A stretch of DNA of 64,000 nucleotides from MED-G105 sp965263305 (GTDB taxonomy: Bacteria > Pseudomonadota > Alphaproteobacteria > Caulobacterales > Parvularculaceae): assembly GCA_965263305.1 (NCBI GenBank), contig OZ253666.1:682001-746000 (forward strand), in the 5' to 3' direction. The position numbers and the translations under genes are program-made. Positions 43,847 to 52,018 of the stretch are shown one piece after another (within the stretch, counting starts at the first letter, position 1; each line of letters begins with the position of its first letter). The notes beneath the pieces were generated by a model that searched no databases, was not told the origin of the DNA, and saw only the letters and a list, made by a program, of their open reading frames with translations.

Positions 43847-44728
43847 ATGAAAGTAAGCTTTTTGGGCCTTGGCGTTATGGGGTATCCCATGGCCGGTCAC
43901 CTGACCAAAAAAGAGATCGAGGTCACCGTCTACAATCGTAACGCCGCCAAAGCCGAGGCGTGGGTTGAACAATATGGCGGCGCGCTGGCGAGCTCGCCAG
44001 CGGCAGCGGCCGCAGAGGCTGATCTTGTTTTCGCCTGTGTCGGCAATGATGACGATTTACGCTCGGTAGCAATAGGGCCAGATGGCGCTTTCCAATCACT
44101 TCGTCCTGACACGGTTTTTATTGATCACACGACAACCTCGGCGGCGGTCGCCCGGGAGCTTTTCGCCATCGCACAGGAACGTGGGTTCCATTTTGTCGAT
44201 GCGCCTGTTTCCGGCGGTGAGGCAGGCGCGCAGAACGGCGCCCTAACCGTTATGATGGGCGGCGATGAAGAGCCGATCGCCCGCGCAGCGCCCTTGATTG
44301 AGGCATACGCCAAGATGCAGCGCCGCCTCGGCCCGTCGGGCGCAGGGCAGCTGACCAAAATGGTCAATCAAATTTGCATCGCCGGCGCCGTCCAGGGCCT
44401 CGCCGAGGCGCTGCACTTCGCGATGGCCGCCGATCTCGACGCCAAAGCCGTATCGGATGTGATTGCGGGCGGCGCCGCGCAATCCTGGCAAATGGATAAC
44501 CGCGCCAAAACAATGATCGATGGGGAATTTGATTTCGGCTTCGCGGTTGATTGGATGCGCAAAGATCTGGGCTATGTCTTAGATGAAGCCCGACGCAACG
44601 GCGCTCATCTTCCCGTCACGGCCCTTGTCGATCAATTCTACGCGGAGGTGCAAAACCTCGGCGGCGGGCGATGGGACACCTCCAGCCTGATCGCCCCATT
44701 GGAAAAGATCCGTAAGGGAAAGATGTAG
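43847..44728 (+). CDS. 3-hydroxyisobutyrate-dehydrogenase-like NAD(P) oxidoreductase
   Basis: 293 residues from ATG 43847 (MKVSFLGLGVMGYPMAGHL); an upstream extension to 43817 is not conserved. The Rossmann motif GLGVMG is followed by VFIDHTTTS, the substrate-binding DAPVSGGEAGAQNGALTVMMGG and the catalytic Lys region GQLTKMVNQIC. The family includes 3-hydroxyisobutyrate, tartronate semialdehyde and 6-phosphogluconate-like dehydrogenases as well as succinic semialdehyde reductases. The exact substrate cannot be read. It lies 179 bases after the hydroxyacid dehydrogenase with its own ribosome site, so co-transcription is possible but not required. Confidence 0.88.
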   Translation: MKVSFLGLGVMGYPMAGHLTKKEIEVTVYNRNAAKAEAWVEQYGGALASSPAAAAAEADLVFACVGNDDDLRSVAIGPDGAFQSLRPDTVFIDHTTTSAAVARELFAIAQERGFHFVDAPVSGGEAGAQNGALTVMMGGDEEPIARAAPLIEAYAKMQRRLGPSGAGQLTKMVNQICIAGAVQGLAEALHFAMAADLDAKAVSDVIAGGAAQSWQMDNRAKTMIDGEFDFGFAVDWMRKDLGYVLDEARRNGAHLPVTALVDQFYAEVQNLGGGRWDTSSLIAPLEKIRKGKM

Positions 44729-44744
44729 AACAATCGGGCCGGTC

Positions 44745-45560
44745 CTATTGGCCGCCCAGGGCCTCGTTCAACTTTGCTGAAAACGCACGGATCCGTTCGG
44801 CATTAGCACCAAGATCCGATCCTCCAACGCGGGATTTGGACCTTACATCCACGCGGGTTTTACCATCCGGGGATGGCGAAAGGCGCACAATGAAATCATC
44901 AACGAATCCAAACCATGTAGACGTAAACGCCGCTTCCAGGCGCCATCCTGAGCCAGACGCCTCGCCGACGGGCCCTTCGGCGAGGATTTCCATATTCATT
45001 TCTTTGATGATGGCGCGCACTGCGTCGGTGACCTGCTCCAGATCAGCGTCGTAAATCAATGGCTGAATATCGGGAAATGCAGCGCGTTGCGCATCTGCCG
45101 TCGTCACCCCATCGGCTTCGCGCGGCGCCGGCTCATCGCCAACATATTCAGGCGGGTTTTTGCGAGGCAATTCCGCCGCCGCAATAATGGCCGGCGGGTT
45201 CTCGAAATCTGTTGTGATATCGTGGATGAATGGATAGGCCTGCGCCAATTCTCGGAATTTTAAGGGGATGTAAGCGCCAGCGACAGCGACAGCCGTCGCC
45301 AGCAGCGCGAAAAACACCAATCTCCAACGCCCCGTAAAAACACTGATCAGCATCCCAATAAACGATAGGACAGCGGCGATCATCGCAGGTGGCGGAATGG
45401 TGATCGTACCCAATTCCTTTGGCCCCATCGCCGTGCGGTAAACTTGAAACGCCGTCGTATAATCCCAAAGCCCGGCCTTGGACGCCGGCGCCGCCAACAG
45501 TATCGCCCCGCCCAGCACAAAAGCCGCCAGAGCAGATATCACCACGAATAAACGGACCAT
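44745..45560 (-). CDS. DUF1499 membrane protein
   Basis: 271 residues from ATG 45560, with AGGGG upstream; the longer frame to 45722 is non-conserved and overlaps the opposite-strand leader. Three N-terminal membrane helices (about 3-25, 55-75 and 79-100) precede a soluble DUF1499 domain with QPLIYDADLEQVTDAVRAIIKEMNMEI, WRLEAAFTSTWFGFVDDFIVRLSP and RVDVRSKSRVGGSDLGANAERI, the family's signature run. The function is unknown. It is convergent with the dehydrogenase gene, with 16 bases between the stops. Confidence 0.88.
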   Translation of the reverse strand: MVRLFVVISALAAFVLGGAILLAAPASKAGLWDYTTAFQVYRTAMGPKELGTITIPPPAMIAAVLSFIGMLISVFTGRWRLVFFALLATAVAVAGAYIPLKFRELAQAYPFIHDITTDFENPPAIIAAAELPRKNPPEYVGDEPAPREADGVTTADAQRAAFPDIQPLIYDADLEQVTDAVRAIIKEMNMEILAEGPVGEASGSGWRLEAAFTSTWFGFVDDFIVRLSPSPDGKTRVDVRSKSRVGGSDLGANAERIRAFSAKLNEALGGQ

Positions 45561-45746
45561 CGGAAAACCCCTCGTAAATTTTAGCAGAACCCACTGACCG
45601 TTTTCTTTTATCCCATTGGCCCCATGCGCGCACCCCGCATAGATCAGGAATTCGCCGCCAAGATTGCGCCTAAGGGTCCAACGAAAACCATTGAGGTTGC
45701 ATTCGCCGCCCCGCAATCCCACCTATCGGGGGAAAGGACGACGCCC

Positions 45747-46079
45747 ATGCCGAAAACCATCACCATTACCCTCGATCACGACCTTGGTAAGGACGAGGCC
45801 CGCCGACGTATCGAGAAAGGGTCAGAAAAGCTGAAGGACGCCTTCACTGGCGGGGTTGGCGGCGTCGCGGTAAATTTTTCAGAAGAATGGGTGAATGAGG
45901 AAAAACTAGCCTTTGCGGGCCGAGCGCTTGGCCAGAAAGCCCATGGCGAGATTGATATTTTCCCGCAACACGTGCGCATTACCGCAACCTTACCCACGGC
46001 CCTTGCCGCCCTCGCTGAGGTGATCACAGGGCGCCTAGAGAAGGAAGGCGCCGCCATGTTGGAACATAAAAAAGCCTGA
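45747..46079 (+). CDS. polyhydroxyalkanoic acid system family protein
   Basis: 110 residues from ATG 45747 with GGGGGAAAGGACG upstream; earlier in-frame codons are not conserved. The sequence MPKTITITLDHDLGKDEARRRIEKGSEKLKDAF, then ALGQKAHGEIDIFPQHVRITATLP, matches the small PHA-granule-region family (PF09650). Members are associated with PHA granules or PHA gene loci, but some genomes carry them away from pha genes, as here. The role is therefore uncertain. It is divergent from the DUF1499 gene. Confidence 0.82.
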   Translation: MPKTITITLDHDLGKDEARRRIEKGSEKLKDAFTGGVGGVAVNFSEEWVNEEKLAFAGRALGQKAHGEIDIFPQHVRITATLPTALAALAEVITGRLEKEGAAMLEHKKA

Positions 46080-46140
46080 GGCGGGCTTGTTAAAGACGCA
46101 AATTCCGTAACTCGCGCAACCTAAACCCAGATTTAGGCAA

Positions 46141-47550
46141 TCAATCGCTTTTCTTCCCGAGCAGCTCCAAAGCGCCGGCCGTCATGGAATGAACCCCAAG
46201 GGTCAATGCCTCTTCCGGTTTTGGCGCGAAGAACGGCGAGTGGTTGCCGGGAGGCGGCCCGAATTTTCCCGCCGCCGCGCCGGCAATCGCATCAGGATCA
46301 GCACCGCCAACCCAAAAGATAAAGGTTGGGATTTTTTCTTTCGTACGCCCAAACTGCGAGAAGTCTTCGCCGCCCATGCTGGGCGGGCGTTCAATGACTT
46401 TTTCCTCGCCAATGCTTTTCGTCACAGCCGCCATCACCCGCGTGGTCAACGACGGATCATTATAGGTGGACGGCGTATAATCCTGCTCGATTTTGACAAT
46501 CGGCGCCAAATCCGCCGTCAAGCCGGCGGATAACGCTTGCGCCTTTGCAATGCGCTCAATCCCTTCGAGAAGATTACGTCGCACACTGTCCTTATAGGAA
46601 CGTACAGTCAGCTGTAGTTTCGCCTCATCAGGAATGATGTTGTGCTTGTACCCTGCTTGAAAGGCGCCGACGGTCACGACGCCCGAATCCAGAGGGTTAG
46701 TCTCCCGCGAGACAAGGGTCTGCAGCGCATTGACGATGTGCGAGGCGACGACAATGGGATCCTTCCCCGTATGAGGCGCGGACCCATGGGTGCCAACGCC
46801 CTTGATGGTGATATCAACGCTATCCACATTCGCGAGAGCATATTCCGGCGTATAGGCGATTTTGCCCGCGGGGTCCCACCCGGATGTGTGCATGGATAAA
46901 GCATAGTCCGGCTGTGGAAACTTTGTGTACAACCCATCAGCCAACATGGCGCGGGCGCCGAGGCCGATTTCCTCCGCCGGCTGGCCGATCAAAACCAATG
47001 TCCCGGACCATTGCCCTTTCATCGCCACAAGCCGTCGCGCGGCCCCCACCATGACCGCCATATGGCTGTCATGGGCGCATGCGTGCATAACAGGGGCCGT
47101 CTGGCCGAAATAGTCTTCGGCGACGACTTTACTGGCGTAGGCGAGGCCAGTTTTTTCTTGCAATGGCAGCGCATCCATATCGGCGCGCATCATCAATGTC
47201 GGGCCTTCACCGTTTTCCATCACCGCAACGAGGCCGTACCCGCCGACATCCGCGCGCACTTCACCGGCATTTATCATGACCTTTTTCTTGGTCCATTGGG
47301 CGCCAACCCCTTTCGTCACCGTGAAGCCAAGGCCCTCCAATTCAGCGGCGAGGCGTTCAGACGTCTCTTTCTCTTTGAATGATAATTCCGGATTTTCGTG
47401 AAAGTGCTTATACAGATCGAAAACATATGGGTAATCAGCCTTGACGGCCGCTGAAAGAGCGGCGTCTTCGGCGCGCGCGCCGCCACCCATAATCGTAAGC
47501 GCTGCAGCGCCCATCAGGAATTTCCGTATCATCATATTTCTCTTTTTCAT
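46141..47550 (-). CDS. exported M20-family amidohydrolase/peptidase
   Basis: 469 residues from ATG 47550; nearby ATGs at 47535 and 47532 are alternatives and a TTG at 47562 is less likely. The signal peptide ends at GGARA (about 28). M20D (hippurate hydrolase/IAA-amino acid hydrolase) motifs: YKHFHENPELSFKE, MMRADMDALPLQE, the metal ligands in HACAHDSHMAVM, GQPAEEIGLG and SMHTSGWDP, and late GGEDFSQFG. It removes acyl groups from N-acyl amino acids or cleaves small peptides in the periplasm. It is encoded 8 bases after a secreted amidohydrolase on the same strand. Confidence 0.9.
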   Translation of the reverse strand: MKKRNMMIRKFLMGAAALTIMGGGARAEDAALSAAVKADYPYVFDLYKHFHENPELSFKEKETSERLAAELEGLGFTVTKGVGAQWTKKKVMINAGEVRADVGGYGLVAVMENGEGPTLMMRADMDALPLQEKTGLAYASKVVAEDYFGQTAPVMHACAHDSHMAVMVGAARRLVAMKGQWSGTLVLIGQPAEEIGLGARAMLADGLYTKFPQPDYALSMHTSGWDPAGKIAYTPEYALANVDSVDITIKGVGTHGSAPHTGKDPIVVASHIVNALQTLVSRETNPLDSGVVTVGAFQAGYKHNIIPDEAKLQLTVRSYKDSVRRNLLEGIERIAKAQALSAGLTADLAPIVKIEQDYTPSTYNDPSLTTRVMAAVTKSIGEEKVIERPPSMGGEDFSQFGRTKEKIPTFIFWVGGADPDAIAGAAAGKFGPPPGNHSPFFAPKPEEALTLGVHSMTAGALELLGKKSD

Positions 47551-47558
47551 GTGAATGC

Positions 47559-49232
47559 TCAATTCGCCCCTGACGGGCGGGTATAGTTAAAATCGACGAT
47601 CGGCATGGGACCTTCGGGAAGGTCGGCGGCCCTCTTCGCATCCCGCACCATCGCCTGGATATCGTCACGCAAGGCGGCGCCATCATAAATGAGGCCATCC
47701 TTGATGATGGTGTGCACGCCGCCAACCCGAACAGGCACGCCTGCATCATCAAGTTTAATATGCCCCGTCGCATAGAGGTTTTTTAAATTCGCGATGGGGT
47801 TTTCGTTATGAATCAAAAGATCGGCCTTTTTACCAACCTGGATTGATCCGATTTCATCTTCCGCTCCCAGAATTTTCGCGCCATTCAATGTAGCGGCCAT
47901 CAGAACCTCCAACGGATGGAAACCGGCCTCGCGGAGCATTTCTAGTTCAGTTACATACCCAAAACCATAGGTCGAATAGATGTAACCGGCGTCTTCCCCC
48001 GCCCCGATTAACCCGCCGGCGTTTTTGTATTCATTTATGAACCGCATCCAACGGCGATAGTTATCGCGCCATGCCGCTTCCTGCTCCGTTCCCCAATCAA
48101 ACCAGTAGGAACCATGGGCGTTGCGGTCGGGCGCAAAAAACGCCCATAAGCTCGGCATTGTGTAGGTGTCATGCCATTCGGCGCGGCGCGAGCGCATCCA
48201 ATCCCGGCTTGCGACATAAATTGAGAACGTCGGGATGATATGGAACTCGCGCTCCAAGAGGGTGTCCATCACCATCTTCCAACGCTCTGTGCCTGGGCCC
48301 GCCGCTTCGGCCCAAAGCCGGCCGGCGTTTTCAAAACGATGTTGCTCATTTTGGTAGTTATAATGCAGCGGATAGCGCTGGAGCGTGCGGTCGTCAAAAA
48401 GCGCTTCCGGCAGGCCGTACCAATGCTCCATAGACCCCAGGCCATGTTCAGATGTATCGAGAACATCCGCATGGGCGACGTCAATCTGCGCATGGTGCAT
48501 CGTGGTTTTTAAGCCTTGCTTTTTCGCTTCTTCCAGCCCGGCCCAAAGTATCTTTCCAGGCGCGCCAAAGAACTTCACGCCGAGCGCCCCGTCCGCTTTT
48601 AACTGACGAATGCGCGCGCGGGCCGCCGCTGGCGTATCAACAGGACCAGACGTCCACCCACGAAAAACCGGATACGGATAAACACGCGGCGCCGTAATGG
48701 CGTTTCGCGCGCTTGCCGCCGCAACATCTGCTGTCCAACGCGCGCCTTTGTCATTTCCAAGTTCTCGCACGGTAGTGATGCCGTGGGCGAGCCAAAGTTT
48801 AAAGATATAATCCGGCGTCACCCCCTGACCGGAGCCGGGCGTATGGATATGTCCGTGCAAATTGATAAATCCCGGCGTGACGTATTTTCCGCTGGCGTCA
48901 ATTTCCCGGCCCCCGTCTAGGGGCGGCCGTTTACCGTCTGGGATCGGCAATCCGGGAGCACCAACCGGCCGTACGGCTGCGATGCGGTCATTTTCAATGA
49001 CAATATCGACAGGTCCCGTAGGCGGTGCGCCCGCCCCGTCGATCAAAATGGCGCCGCGTAGGATCAAGCGATCAAACGGCCCCTCCCCCATATCCCGCGG
49101 CGCAACATCCGGTGGCAGCGCCTTTTCTTCTGGCGCGGCCTCAGGCTGTGCCGACACGGCGGGGGCGTCGCACGCCACACTGAAGAAAACCGCCGTGATG
49201 GCCGCAATGGATCGGGACAAACAAACGACCAT
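47559..49232 (-). CDS. exported amidohydrolase-family protein (imidazolonepropionase/prolidase-like)
   Basis: 557 residues with a signal sequence ending in a lipobox-like FSVACDAP (Cys about 21), so it may be a lipoprotein. The amidohydrolase superfamily signs are DRLILRGAILIDGAGAPP, metal motif INLHGHIH, TTVRELGND, HHAQID and the late C-terminal beta strand KKADLLIHNENPIANLKNLYATG. It is predicted to hydrolyse amide or peptide-like substrates outside the cytoplasm; the exact one is unknown. It precedes the M20 hydrolase with an 8-base gap, so the two likely act in the same degradation pathway. Confidence 0.85.
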   Translation of the reverse strand: MVVCLSRSIAAITAVFFSVACDAPAVSAQPEAAPEEKALPPDVAPRDMGEGPFDRLILRGAILIDGAGAPPTGPVDIVIENDRIAAVRPVGAPGLPIPDGKRPPLDGGREIDASGKYVTPGFINLHGHIHTPGSGQGVTPDYIFKLWLAHGITTVRELGNDKGARWTADVAAASARNAITAPRVYPYPVFRGWTSGPVDTPAAARARIRQLKADGALGVKFFGAPGKILWAGLEEAKKQGLKTTMHHAQIDVAHADVLDTSEHGLGSMEHWYGLPEALFDDRTLQRYPLHYNYQNEQHRFENAGRLWAEAAGPGTERWKMVMDTLLEREFHIIPTFSIYVASRDWMRSRRAEWHDTYTMPSLWAFFAPDRNAHGSYWFDWGTEQEAAWRDNYRRWMRFINEYKNAGGLIGAGEDAGYIYSTYGFGYVTELEMLREAGFHPLEVLMAATLNGAKILGAEDEIGSIQVGKKADLLIHNENPIANLKNLYATGHIKLDDAGVPVRVGGVHTIIKDGLIYDGAALRDDIQAMVRDAKRAADLPEGPMPIVDFNYTRPSGAN

Positions 49233-49403
49233 GGAAACAAACCCTTTACTGCAATCGGACCGCTCACCGGCTCGGTCTCGTTTTTTTCTCGCGCTAGCAA
49301 ACCATAATACGGTTCAAATCGGAATACAGGCGCCCCTGCGGATACTCGCCCACCGGCAAAGTGGCTCGTTCCGCGGCGCAGCAAATTCAGGTCATTGTTT
49401 TCT

Positions 49404-50390
49404 TTAAGAAACGGCGTCGATCACCTTCGCCGTTTCCGCCCATAAACGCTCTGCGCCCGCCTCATCGACCGCATAGGGCCGAACACCGTTGAACGCTCGT
49501 TCAGTCGATGTTTGTGGCGCGGCGATATTGCAATCTTCGCAGTAGACGCCGCCGAGGCCGTTCAGCATTGGGCTTGTCGCGGCCCAAAGGGTTGTCGCCG
49601 CCCCTTGGGGCGGGGTCTTGAAGAATGATTGCGCTTTTTCGGGGATCTCTCCGTTTTCATCAATCCACCCAAGCGCCATCATCTCCTGCTTTTCGAGATG
49701 GCGCTGTAGCGGCGTTAGGATACCGCCCGGATGGACAGAAAAGGCGCGCACGCCGTCATCAGTAAACTGAGCATCGACACCCAGGGCAAATAGGGCGTTC
49801 GCTGTTTTTGATTGGGCGTAGGCGGTCCATTTTTCATAAGGCGTCGATTGAAAATGGAAATCGTCCCATAGAATATCGGACCTCAGATGGGCGATGGAGC
49901 TAAGCGCCACAACGCGAACGCCATCGTTTTTTTCCGCCCCCTGACGCAACGCCCCTTTCAACCCATCAAACAGCACCGCGTGGCCAAGATGGTTAGTGGC
50001 GAATTGCGCTTCCCAGCCAGGGCCGATGCGCGTCTCAGGGCACGCCATAATGCCAGCGTTATTGATCAACAAGTGGATTTCATCGTTGGCGTCGGCGATG
50101 TCGCTCGCCGCGCGACGCACACTGGCAAGATCGCCAAGATCCATCGCCGCCACCGTGATGTCACCATCGATTTCCGCGAAGGCGTCTTGCGCCGCTTCGG
50201 GCCGACGAGAGGGCGCAATGACCCGCGCGCCTGCGCCGACAAGGGCCCGGGTCGTTTCCAGGCCAATGCCGGAATACCCACCCGTGATCACAACCGTTCG
50301 ACCGGTAAGATCGACACCCGCCATGATCTCTTCGGGTTCCGGCTTTCTTCCAAACCCCGTCTCAAGGGGCTTTTGACGTTCCAACGACAT
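49404..50390 (-). CDS. SDR-family oxidoreductase
   Basis: 328 residues with GGAG before the ATG. Classical short-chain dehydrogenase motifs: cofactor loop TGGYSGIGLET, LINNAGIM, catalytic Ser in ALSSIAH and YAQSKTANALF containing YxxxK. The extended N-terminus (about 28 residues) and the HPGGILTPLQRHL segment resemble retinol-dehydrogenase/WWOX-like SDRs. The substrate is unknown. It is the second gene of a two-SDR operon, starting 9 bases after the upstream SDR stop. Confidence 0.88.
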   Translation of the reverse strand: MSLERQKPLETGFGRKPEPEEIMAGVDLTGRTVVITGGYSGIGLETTRALVGAGARVIAPSRRPEAAQDAFAEIDGDITVAAMDLGDLASVRRAASDIADANDEIHLLINNAGIMACPETRIGPGWEAQFATNHLGHAVLFDGLKGALRQGAEKNDGVRVVALSSIAHLRSDILWDDFHFQSTPYEKWTAYAQSKTANALFALGVDAQFTDDGVRAFSVHPGGILTPLQRHLEKQEMMALGWIDENGEIPEKAQSFFKTPPQGAATTLWAATSPMLNGLGGVYCEDCNIAAPQTSTERAFNGVRPYAVDEAGAERLWAETAKVIDAVS

Positions 50391-50399
50391 GCAAATCTC

Positions 50400-51185
50400 C
50401 TAGTTGTCGAAGTGCCCGACAGAGGCGTTGACGATGCCGCCATCGACCACCACCGTTTCGCCGATGACGTAATCACCGGCGCGACTGCCGAGATAGATGG
50501 CGACGCCCGCCATATCTTCATCCGTCCCAATTCTCTTTGCTGGGATCATTTTCGCCATCGTCTCCCCATGGTCGCGGGCGGCTTTATTCATCTCAGAGGC
50601 AAAGGCGCCGGGTGCAATACCCGAAACGATAATATTGTCGTTGATAAGGCGCATCGCCATGCGCCGCGTGAGATGAACAAGCGCCGCTTTAGAGGCTTGA
50701 TAGGAATAGGTCTCCCAAGGGTTCACCCGGTAACCATCGATGGAGGCGACCATGAGAACTTTCGCCGGTTGCGCGGGGCTGGCCGCTTCCTTCAGGGCGC
50801 TGTGGAGCGCTTGGGTCAGGAAGAAGGGCGACTTCACGTTCAGGTCCATCACTTTGTCCCAGCCGCTCTCCGGGAATTCCTCAAACCCGGCGCCCCATGC
50901 GGCGCCTGCATTGTTCAGGAGAATATCGAGCTTGCCTTCGCGCTTATTGTATTCTTCTGCAAGCGCTTTGCAGCCGTCAACGGTCGAGACATCTTGAGGC
51001 AACGCAATGCATGTCCCCTCTTTCGACAGTTCCTCGGCCGTCGCCTGACATTGGTCGGCCTTGCGCGAAGAAATATAAACTTTCGCGCCATGGGCGAGAT
51101 ATCCCCGCGCAATCATCTTGCCGATACCACGTGATCCACCGGTGATCAGCGCAGTGCGGCCTTCAAGGGAAAACAGATTTTTCAT
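50400..51185 (-). CDS. SDR-family oxidoreductase (FabG/gluconate-dehydrogenase-like)
   Basis: 261 residues with GGAG at the right distance before the ATG. Motifs: ALITGGSRGIGKMIARGY, LLNNAGAAWG, ASIDGYRVN, and YSYQASKAALVHLTRRMA containing YxxxK, ending with the usual VIGETVVVDGGIV. It probably reduces a ketone with NAD(P)H; the family includes FabG and RhlG-like enzymes, but the substrate is not clear. It is the first gene of the pair. A CRP/FNR-like palindrome lies 115 bases upstream, between this operon and the divergent RND exporter gene. Confidence 0.88.
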   Translation of the reverse strand: MKNLFSLEGRTALITGGSRGIGKMIARGYLAHGAKVYISSRKADQCQATAEELSKEGTCIALPQDVSTVDGCKALAEEYNKREGKLDILLNNAGAAWGAGFEEFPESGWDKVMDLNVKSPFFLTQALHSALKEAASPAQPAKVLMVASIDGYRVNPWETYSYQASKAALVHLTRRMAMRLINDNIIVSGIAPGAFASEMNKAARDHGETMAKMIPAKRIGTDEDMAGVAIYLGSRAGDYVIGETVVVDGGIVNASVGHFDN

Positions 51186-51300
51186 GGCGGAGCTCCATTA
51201 GAAGGTTGAAGGTGTTTTTCTTTTTTACCTATAGCGCGTCTGCCCCTATTCGTATTCCCCCTTTCGCAGTGGCCGGGCTTCCACCTATTCGGGCCCGCCT

Positions 51301-51316
51301 GTGATCTATATCACCC
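51301..51316. promoter_or_regulatory. CRP/FNR-type palindrome between SDR operon and RND exporter
   Basis: TGTGATCTATATCACC contains the palindrome GTGAT-N4-ATCAC and matches the CRP consensus TGTGA-N6-TCACA except for the last base. It lies in the 293-base divergent gap, so it could control the SDR operon, the exporter, or both. The regulator is not encoded in the window. Confidence 0.6.
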
Positions 51317-51478
51317 CCGCCCTATTCATTACCTGCTCAATTAGAACGTGGAGAGAGAGACCGCGCTGGGGAGAGCGTTTGGCGATGGTGACGGGCGGTG
51401 CAACGCCCTTCGCTATCGCCCGCAACCCCCGCGCGGGATTTGCCTAGCCAGATAGTTTCCTAGAGTGGGGTAAAGTTC

Positions 51479-52018
51479 ATGAATACGTCAATGCTCGGTG
51501 CGCGAACGCTTCAACGTTCGGCGATCGCGATCACGGCTGTGATTTTTTTCGTTTGCGCGTTTGGCGTGACTAAACTGACCCTCAATTCTGACACACGGGT
51601 TTTCTTCGCCGAAGGTAATGTGAACCGACAAGCCCTTGATACGTTGGAGGCGCGTTACGCCCCGGGCGCAAACATCTTTATCGCTTTTAAGGCGCGTGAA
51701 GGGGACGTCTTTACGCCCGAACGCATCGCCGTCATCGAGGCTGTCACCGATGCCGCCTGGCGCATGCCCCATGCGACGCGCGTTGATTCGATCACAAATG
51801 CTGTCCACATTTCGTCCGACCCTGAAGGCGTTATCATCACGCCCATGACCATGGCGGATGAAATTTCCGGCCAAAAAACAACACCCGCAGAACTTAAAAG
51901 CCGAGTACTGAGCGATTCACTACTCCTCAATAAATTAATTTCCCCATCCGGGGCCGCGACGGGCATTCTCGTTCGACTTGATTACCCCGCATCTGAAAGC
52001 GCTGCGTCCGCACCGTGA
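51479..52018 (+). CDS. RND/MMPL-family exporter, N-terminal part (split by apparent frameshift)
   Basis: 179 residues. It starts with a membrane helix (about 13-31), followed by the first periplasmic loop typical of RND exporters (LTLNSDTRVFFAEGNVNRQALDTLEARYAP, then ANIFIAFKA). The frame stops at TGA 52016-52018, exactly where a normal RND protein would continue to the second helix. The remainder is encoded in the -1 frame by the next entry, so this is most likely the 5' piece of one broken gene. A 4-base overlap (GTGA) would also allow coupled translation of two chains. Confidence 0.75.
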   Translation: MNTSMLGARTLQRSAIAITAVIFFVCAFGVTKLTLNSDTRVFFAEGNVNRQALDTLEARYAPGANIFIAFKAREGDVFTPERIAVIEAVTDAAWRMPHATRVDSITNAVHISSDPEGVIITPMTMADEISGQKTTPAELKSRVLSDSLLLNKLISPSGAATGILVRLDYPASESAASAP

